Below, one piece after another: positions 1 through 5,347 of a stretch of DNA of 6,788 bases; position 1 is the first letter of the stretch, and every line of letters starts with the position of its first letter. Made by a program: the position numbers and the translations under genes. This DNA comes from an uncultured Collinsella sp. GTDB lineage: Bacteria; Actinomycetota; Coriobacteriia; Coriobacteriales; Coriobacteriaceae. The stretch is from contig UQNC01000068.1 of the NCBI GenBank assembly GCA_900542175.1, positions 1 to 6,788 on the forward strand, in the 5' to 3' direction. The notes under the pieces were generated by a model. That model had not been told where the DNA came from. It did not search any database and worked only from the letters and a program-made list of their open reading frames with translations.

Positions 1-22
1 CTGTCCCCTTTGTGGTGGTTAG

Positions 23-1567
23 CTAGTCTTGGGGTGTCCAGGACCAGAAGAAGTTGATGAGGGCTACGCGCGAGGAGGCACCTGTCTTTTTGTTAATCGA
101 AGCGATGTGGCGATAGAGCGTGGAACGCGAAAGGAAGAGTGCCGCCGCCACGTCCTGCACGCTGTCGTCCGAAACGACCAGTGCCTCCAGAACATCGCGC
201 TCGCGCTTGGTGAGCCCAAAGGCGGCAACGAAGCCATCGAGCCGATCGTCAAACGAAAGCTCCGGCGCCTCCAGGGGCACCGTGTCGGCCTGGCCGGGCT
301 CACAGCTCACGCCAAGATCGTCGGTGGCAAGCGCCAGCCTGCCGCGCGTCGCCTCGCCCTCACCGTCTTGTCCAAACTGTCCCAACAGCGAAATCGCGAT
401 GCCGACAAACAGCACGAGCACGACGCTCACTGCCGCCAGCACGTTTTGACTCGAGATAATCGCCACTGCCGGAGCCGTCACGAGCATCGAGCAAACGTTG
501 TTGATAACACGGCCCATGCACGGCCACAGATACGCCCAGCGGGCATACATCGAAATCGCGGCGAACTTCGCGGTGAAGAACACCACGAAAAAGCCCGTGC
601 CAAGGTAAAAGATAATCGTGGCGGCAAGCGTGTTGCCACCGTTGCCATCGGTGATAAGCACAAAGAACGAGAGCGTGGACAGCATGGCGGCGCACGTCAT
701 GATGATATTCATATACGAACGCCCACGCAGGTCATACAGGACGCCGGCGGCAAGGGCGCTCACAACCAGCAGCAAGCGCGGCCAGTCGCCCAGATCGATA
801 GCGCCAGCGGCATGCGAGGTCGTAAGGCCGGCATTGAGGGCCGCGAACACGCCGGTGAGGCAAGCGGTCGCCACCGTCAGACGCACCACGGCACCCTGAA
901 AGGCCGCCTTTGCCTCGGGGTCATCGTGCCACCTGGCGCCACGCTCCGACGCATCGACCGATAGCTCGGCAATCTCGACCTCGAACTCGGGCGCAGGCTC
1001 ATCACGCAATTTAGCGCGGCGGACACCGTGAAGCAGCCCCACCAGCGCAATCGCACAGGCAATGAGAACAGACTGCTGGGGAATGCCCGCAGGCATCACC
1101 ATATGGTTGAGCACCTGCACCAAAATGCCCACAGCATAGGAAACCGCCACGGTGCGCGCCAGGCAGGGCGTCTGCGCAAAACGCCGCGCAAGATTGGCAT
1201 GGGCGGTCGATCCGCAATAGCCCAGGGCGCAGCACGCCACCAGGCCGCCGGCAATTACTACCTCAAACCGCACTGCCATAATCATCAGCAGCAACGCCGA
1301 TACCAACAGCACGCCCGTAATATCGCTCGTCGCATCGATCGTCTGGGGACGGCGATAGTACAGAAATGGGCGCACGAAAAAGCCAATCACGCTCGCGCCG
1401 ACAACGATGCTCTCGTAGATGACGACCTCACTCGATGGCACGAACTCGGCCATGCGCGCATCAAAGAAATACTCGCACGCCAAAAACGTGAAGAAGAACA
1501 GCGCTAGGCACAGAATCTCCCGCATGCCCCGGCGCAAATATGCGGTTGTGTCTCCCAGGTCCCTCAT
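23..1567 (-). CDS. Membrane-bound LuxR-family transcriptional regulator (about 12 TM helices plus C-terminal HTH)
   Basis: Predicted 514-residue inner-membrane protein fused to a DNA-binding domain. About twelve hydrophobic segments are visible (roughly residues 17-35, 48-70, 82-100, 104-125, 138-158, 165-182, 227-250, 263-279, 285-306, 312-336, 345-372, 376-396). A charged loop at 183-226 separates two six-helix halves, as in MFS-like folds. A polar linker (397-449) leads to a LuxR-type HTH at about 450-508, with the hallmark LTKRERDVLEAL start and the recognition region SRSTLYRHIASINKKTG. There is no receiver domain. Such proteins are common in Coriobacteriia, where some lie beside the catabolic genes they control; presumably the membrane part senses a ligand. 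An in-frame ATG at 1603 would add 12 residues but has no Shine-Dalgarno; the ATG at 1567 follows a G-rich GGTGGGGG and is preferred, though weakly. It lies downstream of the glycoside hydrolase on the same strand, across a 339-base gap. Family assignment is firm; ligand and targets are unknown. Confidence 0.9.
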   Translation of the reverse strand: MRDLGDTTAYLRRGMREILCLALFFFTFLACEYFFDARMAEFVPSSEVVIYESIVVGASVIGFFVRPFLYYRRPQTIDATSDITGVLLVSALLLMIMAVRFEVVIAGGLVACCALGYCGSTAHANLARRFAQTPCLARTVAVSYAVGILVQVLNHMVMPAGIPQQSVLIACAIALVGLLHGVRRAKLRDEPAPEFEVEIAELSVDASERGARWHDDPEAKAAFQGAVVRLTVATACLTGVFAALNAGLTTSHAAGAIDLGDWPRLLLVVSALAAGVLYDLRGRSYMNIIMTCAAMLSTLSFFVLITDGNGGNTLAATIIFYLGTGFFVVFFTAKFAAISMYARWAYLWPCMGRVINNVCSMLVTAPAVAIISSQNVLAAVSVVLVLFVGIAISLLGQFGQDGEGEATRGRLALATDDLGVSCEPGQADTVPLEAPELSFDDRLDGFVAAFGLTKRERDVLEALVVSDDSVQDVAAALFLSRSTLYRHIASINKKTGASSRVALINFFWSWTPQD

Positions 1568-1623
1568 GGTAACCCCCACCCGCTTTGTTGTCCGGAACAC
1601 CATTTTAATAAAGAACCAATCTC

Positions 1624-1653
1624 AATATCGAAGCCAAGTTCGAAATGTTGCAA
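1624..1653 (-). promoter_or_regulatory. Candidate promoter for the membrane LuxR gene
   Basis: Read on the minus strand, TTGCAA (1648-1653) is separated by 18 bases from GATATT (1624-1629). Each box matches the sigma-70 consensus at four of six positions. Transcription would begin near 1617, giving a leader of about 50 bases before the ATG at 1567. This is the most AT-rich part of the gap. The match is weak and could be chance. Confidence 0.25.
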
Positions 1654-1754
1654 ATTCGACCCCAGCCGTCCGCATGACGCCGCGATTTTGAGCCGCATGA
1701 CCCAGAAGGGGCGCGCGCAAGCTCCAACTCGGCAAGGAGTATCCCCCAACTGCC

Positions 1755-1793
1755 ACTCATTTAAGTACGTCCCCAATGAGTACCCAATGAGTA
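1755..1793. repeat. Tandem 11-base direct repeat with inverted 7-mer
   Basis: CCCAATGAGTA occurs twice back to back (1772-1782 and 1783-1793). The 7-mer ACTCATT at 1755-1761 is the reverse complement of the AATGAGT found inside both copies (1775-1781 and 1786-1792). The same 7-mer therefore appears three times in 38 bases, once inverted. It could be a binding-site cluster for a regulator of the LuxR gene, about 190 bases upstream of its start, or a fragment of a dispersed extragenic repeat. The sequence alone does not decide. Confidence 0.6.
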
Positions 1794-1802
1794 AGCAAAG
1801 GG

Positions 1803-1863
1803 TGCGACGGAATGGCTCCCCCTTGGCAGCTTGAAGCCGTCATGCAGGAACCATTCCGTCGCA
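1803..1863 (-). terminator. Long-stem hairpin, candidate terminator of the glycoside hydrolase gene
   Basis: TGCGACGGAATGG (1803-1815) and CCATTCCGTCGCA (1851-1863) are perfect 13-base inverted repeats 35 bases apart. In minus-strand RNA the stem continues through a U-G wobble (1850/1816) and three more pairs (1847-1849 with 1817-1819), making 17 pairs. In plus-strand RNA the wobble position becomes a C/A mismatch. The hairpin begins 43 bases after the hydrolase stop codon. The tract that follows in the minus sense, CCCUUUGC, has only three U residues, so it is a weak intrinsic terminator at best. It may instead protect the mRNA 3' end or be a mobile extragenic palindrome. Confidence 0.45.
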
Positions 1864-1906
1864 GCCTAATGAAAGGGACTGGGTTGTAAATGTTGGAGAA
1901 GAGCCG

Positions 1907-3220
1907 TTAGCGCCCGGGGGCCAGGATCACCAGCGCGTCGTGCTCAAAGGGATGCTGAGCCACGCGCACGGTGCCGTCACCGTTGTCACGGACGGGCAGC
2001 TTTGCGATGCGCTTGTCCTCCATGTCGAGGACCGTCGCCGTCCAGCCACGCGCGCCGTCGAGCTTAAACTTGAGCGCCGTGGTACGCGGCAGGTACGCGA
2101 CGATGCGATCGCCAGCGCGCGCCACACGGATGGACTCGCGCGCGTCGTCGAGGAGCTCCTGCGCCGGAACCACGGCAAGTGCATCGTCGGCAGCCGTAGC
2201 GCCCAGGGCGGCAAGCACGTGCTCGATCGCGCCAAAGTCCCACACACCCGCAAACTGCAGGCACTCTTGCCAGCGGAAGGGCATGTCAAAGCCCTCGCCC
2301 AGGACCGAACCCTGGCTGCGCGATGTCTGCCAGTTCCACACGCCGTGTGCGCCATAGGTCACGCCGGCACTGGCGCCGGCAAGAATCGACGACCATACGC
2401 TCGCGCGGCAATCCTGCGCGGTAAAACGCCAGTACACGTTGCGCGACGCGCCCATCTGCTCGTAGCAAGGCTCGGAGTTGACCATCGGCTTTTTGGGATA
2501 GTTGGCGATAAAGTCCTGCGGCAGACGCCATGCCTCGGGCTGGCCCTCGTAGTTGTGGCCGGGCTGGAACATATAAAAGTCCAGACGGTCCAGATACTGC
2601 GCCGGAATGGTGCGGTTACCGCGGTTGATATGCATGGTGCGCAGTGCCTCGGGCGCGCGCTTGACGACCTCGTCGAGGGCGTCCTCGTAATAGGCGATCG
2701 CCTCGTCGCCGGCAAAGTCGGTATCGCCCGTCACCACGTAGACGGGGTCGAACTCGCCCAGGTTCTCGACGACGCGGGCAACGTGGGCGCGGACCTCCTC
2801 ACGCGGCATAACCTCGGCACCGCAACGCTCGGCGATCTTGGCACCCCAGGTACCGGGCACGTAGTTGCACCACATGAGCACGAGCGCCGGGCGGATGCCG
2901 TGCTCGACGGCCGCGCGGCACATGGCGGCGGCGCGGTCCCAATATGCTTGGTTGGGACGGGACCAATCAAAGTGCACGCCGTCCTCGCTGGCATAGGGCC
3001 AAATGCCCAGGTCGGGGCAGCAGCGATCCCACTGCGGCAGCGTGTTGATCTGCAGTGCGTTCATGCCCTGCTCGGCACGGCGGGTCAGGTAGTAATCCCA
3101 GTCGTCCTCGGCGATGCTCGTAAAAGCGCTCCAGCACGTATCGGCAAACCAGAAGAACGGTTTGCCCTCGCACAAAAAGCCGTCCTGGCGACCGTTGACG
3201 GTCAGCTTTCCCAAACTCAT
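1907..3220 (-). CDS. Apiosidase-like glycoside hydrolase (DUF4038 / GH140-like), cytoplasmic
   Basis: Predicted 437-residue TIM-barrel glycoside hydrolase with a C-terminal beta domain. The N-terminus shows the DUF4038 (apiosidase-like) pattern: GKPFFWFADTCWSAF, then DDWDYYLTRRAEQGMNALQI. GDTD at 165-168, after a hydrophobic strand (VYVV), fits the family acid/base Asp (D166), and NSEPCYE (248-254) fits the nucleophile (E250). The stretch around R272 to W295, including AGVTYGAHGVWNW, is also characteristic. Residues from about 345 to the end, with VAYLPR and FEHDALVIL, resemble the small 'putative collagen-binding' domain that usually follows DUF4038. There is no signal peptide, so it should act inside the cell on an imported glycoside. 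The family is related to GH140, which releases apiose from pectin side chains; substrate is not provable here. An ATG at 3226 is only one base from the Shine-Dalgarno; the ATG at 3220 has seven-base spacing and is chosen. It lies downstream of the PTS permease on the same strand. Confidence 0.88.
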   Translation of the reverse strand: MSLGKLTVNGRQDGFLCEGKPFFWFADTCWSAFTSIAEDDWDYYLTRRAEQGMNALQINTLPQWDRCCPDLGIWPYASEDGVHFDWSRPNQAYWDRAAAMCRAAVEHGIRPALVLMWCNYVPGTWGAKIAERCGAEVMPREEVRAHVARVVENLGEFDPVYVVTGDTDFAGDEAIAYYEDALDEVVKRAPEALRTMHINRGNRTIPAQYLDRLDFYMFQPGHNYEGQPEAWRLPQDFIANYPKKPMVNSEPCYEQMGASRNVYWRFTAQDCRASVWSSILAGASAGVTYGAHGVWNWQTSRSQGSVLGEGFDMPFRWQECLQFAGVWDFGAIEHVLAALGATAADDALAVVPAQELLDDARESIRVARAGDRIVAYLPRTTALKFKLDGARGWTATVLDMEDKRIAKLPVRDNGDGTVRVAQHPFEHDALVILAPGR

Positions 3221-3227
3221 CTGCATG

Positions 3228-3233
3228 TCCTTT
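3228..3233 (-). promoter_or_regulatory. Ribosome binding site that fixes the hydrolase start
   Basis: AAAGGA on the minus strand lies seven bases before the ATG at 3220. The upstream ATG at 3226 is only one base away from it, too close for initiation. The two alternatives differ by just two residues. Confidence 0.75.
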
Positions 3234-3259
3234 CATTTGATAAAGGATTTGCGAACCGC

Positions 3260-3296
3260 CGGGGGCTTTCGCGGTAGCCCCGCGCGAAAGCCCCCG
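3260..3296. repeat. Perfect 14-base inverted repeat in the hydrolase 5' region
   Basis: CGGGGGCTTTCGCG (3260-3273) pairs perfectly with CGCGAAAGCCCCCG (3283-3296) around a nine-base loop. No U-tract follows on either strand, so it is not a standard intrinsic terminator. It lies about 27 bases upstream of the hydrolase Shine-Dalgarno, in the leader if transcription comes from the permease. It could act as an mRNA processing or stabilising hairpin that sets expression relative to the permease, or be an extragenic palindrome. Confidence 0.7.
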
Positions 3297-3313
3297 CCGC
3301 TTGGCAAACCCTT

Positions 3314-3332
3314 GCGGGCGAATCTCGCCCGC
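3314..3332. repeat. Short hairpin, 8-base stem
   Basis: GCGGGCGA (3314-3321) and TCGCCCGC (3325-3332) form a perfect eight-base stem with loop ATC. It sits between the candidate permease terminator and the 14-base inverted repeat. No U-tract follows it on either strand. Its role is unknown. Confidence 0.55.
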
Positions 3333-3355
3333 CTCCATCAGTCTACCTTGCAAGA

Positions 3356-3389
3356 AGGGCCCCGCCGGGCTTACGCCTGACGGGGCCCT
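3356..3389 (-). terminator. Intrinsic terminator downstream of the PTS permease gene
   Basis: AGGGCCCCG (3356-3364) pairs with CGGGGCCCT (3381-3389). The loop contains a further GGC/GCC pairing (3368-3370 with 3375-3377) closed by a four-base loop. In the minus sense the stem is followed by TTCTTGC, a short interrupted U-tract. It begins 40 bases after the permease stop. Strong stem and weak tail suggest partial termination, which would leave some read-through into the hydrolase gene. Confidence 0.62.
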
Positions 3390-3429
3390 GTCGTGTAGGT
3401 GAGGTCATATGTGACCGAACGGTTTGGCC

Positions 3430-4857
3430 TTAGGCCTCCATCTCGGCGAGTTCCTCCTTGGAGAAGCCGCAGGCAAAGACGACGGCAGCGGCGATGACAA
3501 AGGAGATTGCCATACCAACGATAGCCCAGACGGTGTTCATCTGGCCACCCTGCAGGTAGTTGGTGAAGACCAGGAAGTTGGAGGCACCGCCTGCGAGGTA
3601 GTAGGTAACACCCATGAGGCCGGAGAACACAGCGCCGATAGCACCGCCGATGAACATGCCAAACATGGTGCGACGGAAGCGCATGAGGATGCCGAAGAGC
3701 GCGGGCTCGGTGACGCCGCCGGCGATGGCGGAGATGACGTAACCGATGGCGAGAGACTTCTCGTCGGGGTTCTTCATCTTGAGGAAGGCACCGAAGGCGC
3801 AGCCCCAGACAGCGGCCATAGCGCAGTTGGTGGAAACGAAGACGAAGGGATCGTAACCGGCAGCGATGATCTGAACCTGGGCGAGCAGGATGACGGGCAT
3901 GTGCATGCCGCAGACCACGAAGAGCTGCCAGAAGGCGCCGAGGACGGCCATGACGATCAGGATGCCGATGCCGCCAAGGTCAGCAAGGCCGAAGAGGGCG
4001 TTGGCGATCAGCGTACCGATCTCGTTGCCGATGGGGGCGAGGACGATGAAGGCAATGGGGATCGTGACGATCATGGTGCAGAACGGCGTGAAGACCGTGG
4101 AGAGCACGTCGGGCATGACCTTCTTAAAGAACTTCTCGACGAAGTAGAGGACAGGCACCGAAAGGATGATCGGCAGGACGGACTGCTGATAGTTGGCAGC
4201 AGCGATCTGGATGCCGTAGACGGAAATGATGCCGCCGCCCTCCTGGGTGGCGACGCTCACCACGGAAGGAGCCATGAGGGCGCCACCGAGCAGCATGCCG
4301 AGCACGGGGCTGGCGCCGAGCTTCTTAGCCGCGGCATAACCCAGGTAGATGGGGATAAAGGTGAACGTGGCCTCGTACAGCGTGGTGTAGAGGAACGTAT
4401 AGGTCGGGTCGTCGGCCGAGAGCACACCGAGCATGGTGGGGCCGAGGACGGCCGCGATGGTACGGAACAGACCGCCGGCCATGAGCAGCGGGATGAGCTG
4501 GGTCATGGAGCCGGACAGATAGTCGAGGATGATATTGGGCAGGTTCTTGAGCTCGAACTTCTCCTTGGGAGCATCGAGGTTCTCGTTGACGGCCTCACCC
4601 TGCTTGACGCCGGAGATGGCGACGAACTCGGCGAGCACCTTGGGCACGTTCTGGCCGATGATGACCTGGAGCTGGCTGCCGGCGAACTGGCAACCCAGAA
4701 CACCCTTGACCTTCTTGATCTTCTCCACGTCAACCTTGTTGTTATCCTTGAGCGTCAGACGCAGGCGCGTCATGCAGTTGGTGGCGACGGTGACATTCTC
4801 CGCACCGCCCACGAGCTCGAGGACATCGGTGGCAATCTGCTTGTTATCTACTGCCAT
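3430..4857 (-). CDS. PTS sugar transporter EIIBC component (glucose/beta-glucoside superfamily)
   Basis: Predicted 475-residue permease that imports and phosphorylates a sugar or glycoside at the membrane using phosphate relayed from HPr and EIIA. The EIIB domain (about 1-85) opens with a VGGAENV motif and carries the phosphorylation site in NCMTRLR, with Cys28 as the phosphocysteine. Many relatives have HC where this has NC. A linker (about 86-105) leads to the EIIC domain (about 106-465) with many membrane helices, the conserved CGMH segment (His319) and the sugar-site signature GVTEPALFG (381-389, Glu384). The order B-C matches BglF-type permeases, but the protein ends at SKEELAEMEA with no EIIA domain, so EIIA must be supplied elsewhere. 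An ATG at 4872 lacks a Shine-Dalgarno; the ATG at 4857 has GGAGG six bases upstream and is chosen. It is first of the minus-strand genes and divergent from the esterase. Family is secure; the transported sugar is unknown. Confidence 0.94.
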   Translation of the reverse strand: MAVDNKQIATDVLELVGGAENVTVATNCMTRLRLTLKDNNKVDVEKIKKVKGVLGCQFAGSQLQVIIGQNVPKVLAEFVAISGVKQGEAVNENLDAPKEKFELKNLPNIILDYLSGSMTQLIPLLMAGGLFRTIAAVLGPTMLGVLSADDPTYTFLYTTLYEATFTFIPIYLGYAAAKKLGASPVLGMLLGGALMAPSVVSVATQEGGGIISVYGIQIAAANYQQSVLPIILSVPVLYFVEKFFKKVMPDVLSTVFTPFCTMIVTIPIAFIVLAPIGNEIGTLIANALFGLADLGGIGILIVMAVLGAFWQLFVVCGMHMPVILLAQVQIIAAGYDPFVFVSTNCAMAAVWGCAFGAFLKMKNPDEKSLAIGYVISAIAGGVTEPALFGILMRFRRTMFGMFIGGAIGAVFSGLMGVTYYLAGGASNFLVFTNYLQGGQMNTVWAIVGMAISFVIAAAVVFACGFSKEELAEMEA

Positions 4858-4863
4858 GGGACC

Positions 4864-4868
4864 CCTCC
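4864..4868 (-). promoter_or_regulatory. Ribosome binding site that fixes the permease start
   Basis: GGAGG on the minus strand lies six bases before the ATG at 4857. The alternative ATG at 4872 overlaps the region just upstream of this motif and has no Shine-Dalgarno of its own. Confidence 0.8.
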
Positions 4869-4880
4869 CCATATCTTCGT

Positions 4881-4906
4881 GTGCCAGCCCCCTTGGGCTT
4901 AGGCAC
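4881..4906 (-). promoter_or_regulatory. Hairpin in the 5' leader of the permease mRNA
   Basis: GTGCC+AGCCC (4881-4890) pairs with GGGCT (4895-4899) and GGCAC (4902-4906), giving ten pairs with a two-base bulge and a four-base loop. It ends 23 bases before the start codon and 12 bases before the Shine-Dalgarno. No U-tract follows, so it is not a terminator, and it does not resemble the antiterminator target of BglG/LicT proteins. It may affect mRNA stability or translation. Confidence 0.5.
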
Positions 4907-4921
4907 GCCTTTGGCCCGGCG

Positions 4922-4927
4922 ACTATA
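4922..4927 (-). promoter_or_regulatory. Candidate -10 box of the permease promoter
   Basis: TATAGT on the minus strand matches the sigma-70 -10 consensus at five of six positions and is placed to give a leader of about 58 bases. No acceptable -35 hexamer is found 16 to 19 bases upstream. With GTTTAC-type repeats lying further upstream (4964-5005), this would fit an activator-dependent promoter, but the box could also be chance. Confidence 0.35.
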
Positions 4928-4963
4928 ACCCCTTACGGTTGCCGGACCCTTGGATACGCTGTC

Positions 4964-5005
4964 GTAAACAAAGTGTTTACTGAACGTTTACGAGCTTTAG
5001 TTTAC
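4964..5005. promoter_or_regulatory. Operator-like palindrome with extra GTTTAC half-sites, permease side
   Basis: GTAAACA (4964-4970) and TGTTTAC (4974-4980) form a perfect 7-base inverted repeat with spacer AAG. GTTTAC recurs at 4986-4991 and 5000-5005. Relative to the candidate permease -10 box, the palindrome is centred near -57 and the extra copies lie further upstream. Such palindromes are typical operators for LacI- or GntR-type regulators of sugar genes; the protein that binds here is not identified. Confidence 0.6.
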
Positions 5006-5201
5006 ACGGAGCGCCTCATTTGTGGCAATTTTACCGTGCAGAGTCCGGCGAACGGTAGGAAATCGGGGGTGAACGTATTCCAATGGTGGGAGATGGTCTC
5101 TTTGACTGTCTATTGATATATGGCTCTTTACGTGGGCTTTTATTTTGATTAACACCTCTATGACCTGTTAACTCATCAACAGAAGCCCTGCTAGAAGCTA
5201 A

Positions 5202-5215
5202 TAAACATATGTTTA
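5202..5215. promoter_or_regulatory. Operator-like palindrome, esterase distal site
   Basis: TAAACATATGTTTA is a perfect 14-base palindrome. One mismatched pair beyond it, CTA (5198-5200) and TAG (5217-5219) add three more complementary bases on each side. It contains the half-site TAAACA/TGTTTA with a two-base spacer and is centred 83 bases upstream of the second palindrome. Confidence 0.6.
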
Positions 5216-5252
5216 GTAGTTCATGGCGTGTTCAATTTTGCCGTTTACCGAG

Positions 5253-5281
5253 TTCATCTGGTTATTCTTCAATTCTAGATT
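5253..5281 (+). promoter_or_regulatory. Candidate promoter for the esterase gene
   Basis: TTCATC (5253-5258) and TAGATT (5276-5281) are 17 bases apart and match consensus at three and four of six positions. Transcription would start near 5288, inside the palindrome at 5285-5298. The boxes are weak, and the AT-rich surroundings offer other possibilities. Confidence 0.3.
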
Positions 5282-5284
5282 ACA

Positions 5285-5298
5285 CTAAACATGTTTAG
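5285..5298. promoter_or_regulatory. Operator-like palindrome, esterase proximal site
   Basis: CTAAACATGTTTAG is a perfect 14-base palindrome containing the half-site TAAACA/TGTTTA with no spacer. It would cover the start of transcription from the candidate promoter, where a bound protein would repress. It also contains an ATG (5291) in frame with the esterase; that ATG has no Shine-Dalgarno and is better explained as part of the operator. Confidence 0.6.
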
Positions 5299-5335
5299 AT
5301 TGTATTGCCGCTTTTGTTTCCCACTAGCGGCGCAA

Positions 5336-5341
5336 GGGAGG
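5336..5341 (+). promoter_or_regulatory. Ribosome binding site that fixes the esterase start
   Basis: GGGAGG lies six bases before the ATG at 5348. The in-frame ATG at 5291 has no such motif, so the 19 residues it would add are rejected. Confidence 0.82.
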
Positions 5342-5347
5342 CAGCTC

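Larger units (their letters stand above)
1568..1906. other. Intergenic region between LuxR gene and glycoside hydrolase
   Basis: This 339-base stretch holds no convincing gene. From right to left it contains a long-stem hairpin shortly after the hydrolase stop (1803-1863), a cluster of 11-base direct repeats with an inverted 7-mer (1755-1793), a featureless GC-rich part (about 1660-1750), and an AT-rich part before the LuxR gene with a weak candidate promoter. The length and the hairpin suggest that the regulator has its own promoter and is not simply cotranscribed with the hydrolase. Confidence 0.6.
4858..5347. other. Divergent intergenic regulatory region between permease and esterase
   Basis: This 490-base gap is clearly AT-richer than its flanks and has no credible gene. 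From left to right it holds the permease ribosome site, leader hairpin and candidate -10 box, a palindrome with extra half-sites (4964-5005), a stretch without recognised signals (about 5010-5197), two palindromes (5202-5215 and 5285-5298) around a candidate esterase promoter, and the esterase ribosome site (5336-5341). A further GTTTAC lies at 5243-5248. The gap presumably contains the promoters of both divergent genes. Confidence 0.75.

Noticed and set aside
1..22. GTCCCC-containing left edge as part of a repeat shared with 1769-1774
   Set aside because: Only a six-base string is shared, too short to support a repeat, and the left part is cut by the window edge.
29..964. Plus-strand open frame (311 codons) opposite the LuxR gene
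   Set aside because: Arg/His-rich translation with no recognisable domain; the minus-strand frame encodes regular membrane helices and a LuxR HTH.
1940..3277. Long plus-strand open frame (445 codons) opposite the glycoside hydrolase
   Set aside because: Antisense shadow with Arg/His/Ala-rich translation and no family motif; the minus-strand frame carries the DUF4038 signatures.
3403..3416. GGTCATATGTGACC as an operator after the permease gene
   Set aside because: Only five-base arms with a non-palindromic centre, no related copy elsewhere in the window, and it lies downstream of a stop codon with no promoter nearby.
3424..4902. Long plus-strand open frame (492 codons) opposite the PTS permease
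   Set aside because: It mirrors the permease on the other strand; its translation is very rich in Asp, Glu, Gly and His with no domain, as expected when a GC-rich gene is read antisense. The permease has clear motifs and a ribosome site.
4858..4921. BglG/LicT-type antiterminator in the permease leader
   Set aside because: The leader hairpin has a different shape and sequence from known antiterminator targets and no overlapping terminator is present.
5165..5182. CTGTT/AACAG inverted repeat as another operator
   Set aside because: Five-base arms with an eight-base spacer in AT-rich DNA are likely by chance, and the half-site differs from the TAAACA family.
5291..5347. Longer esterase starting at the ATG at 5291
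   Set aside because: No ribosome site, the ATG lies in the centre of a perfect palindrome, and the added residues are neither a signal peptide nor part of the domain. The ATG at 5348 has GGGAGG at six bases.
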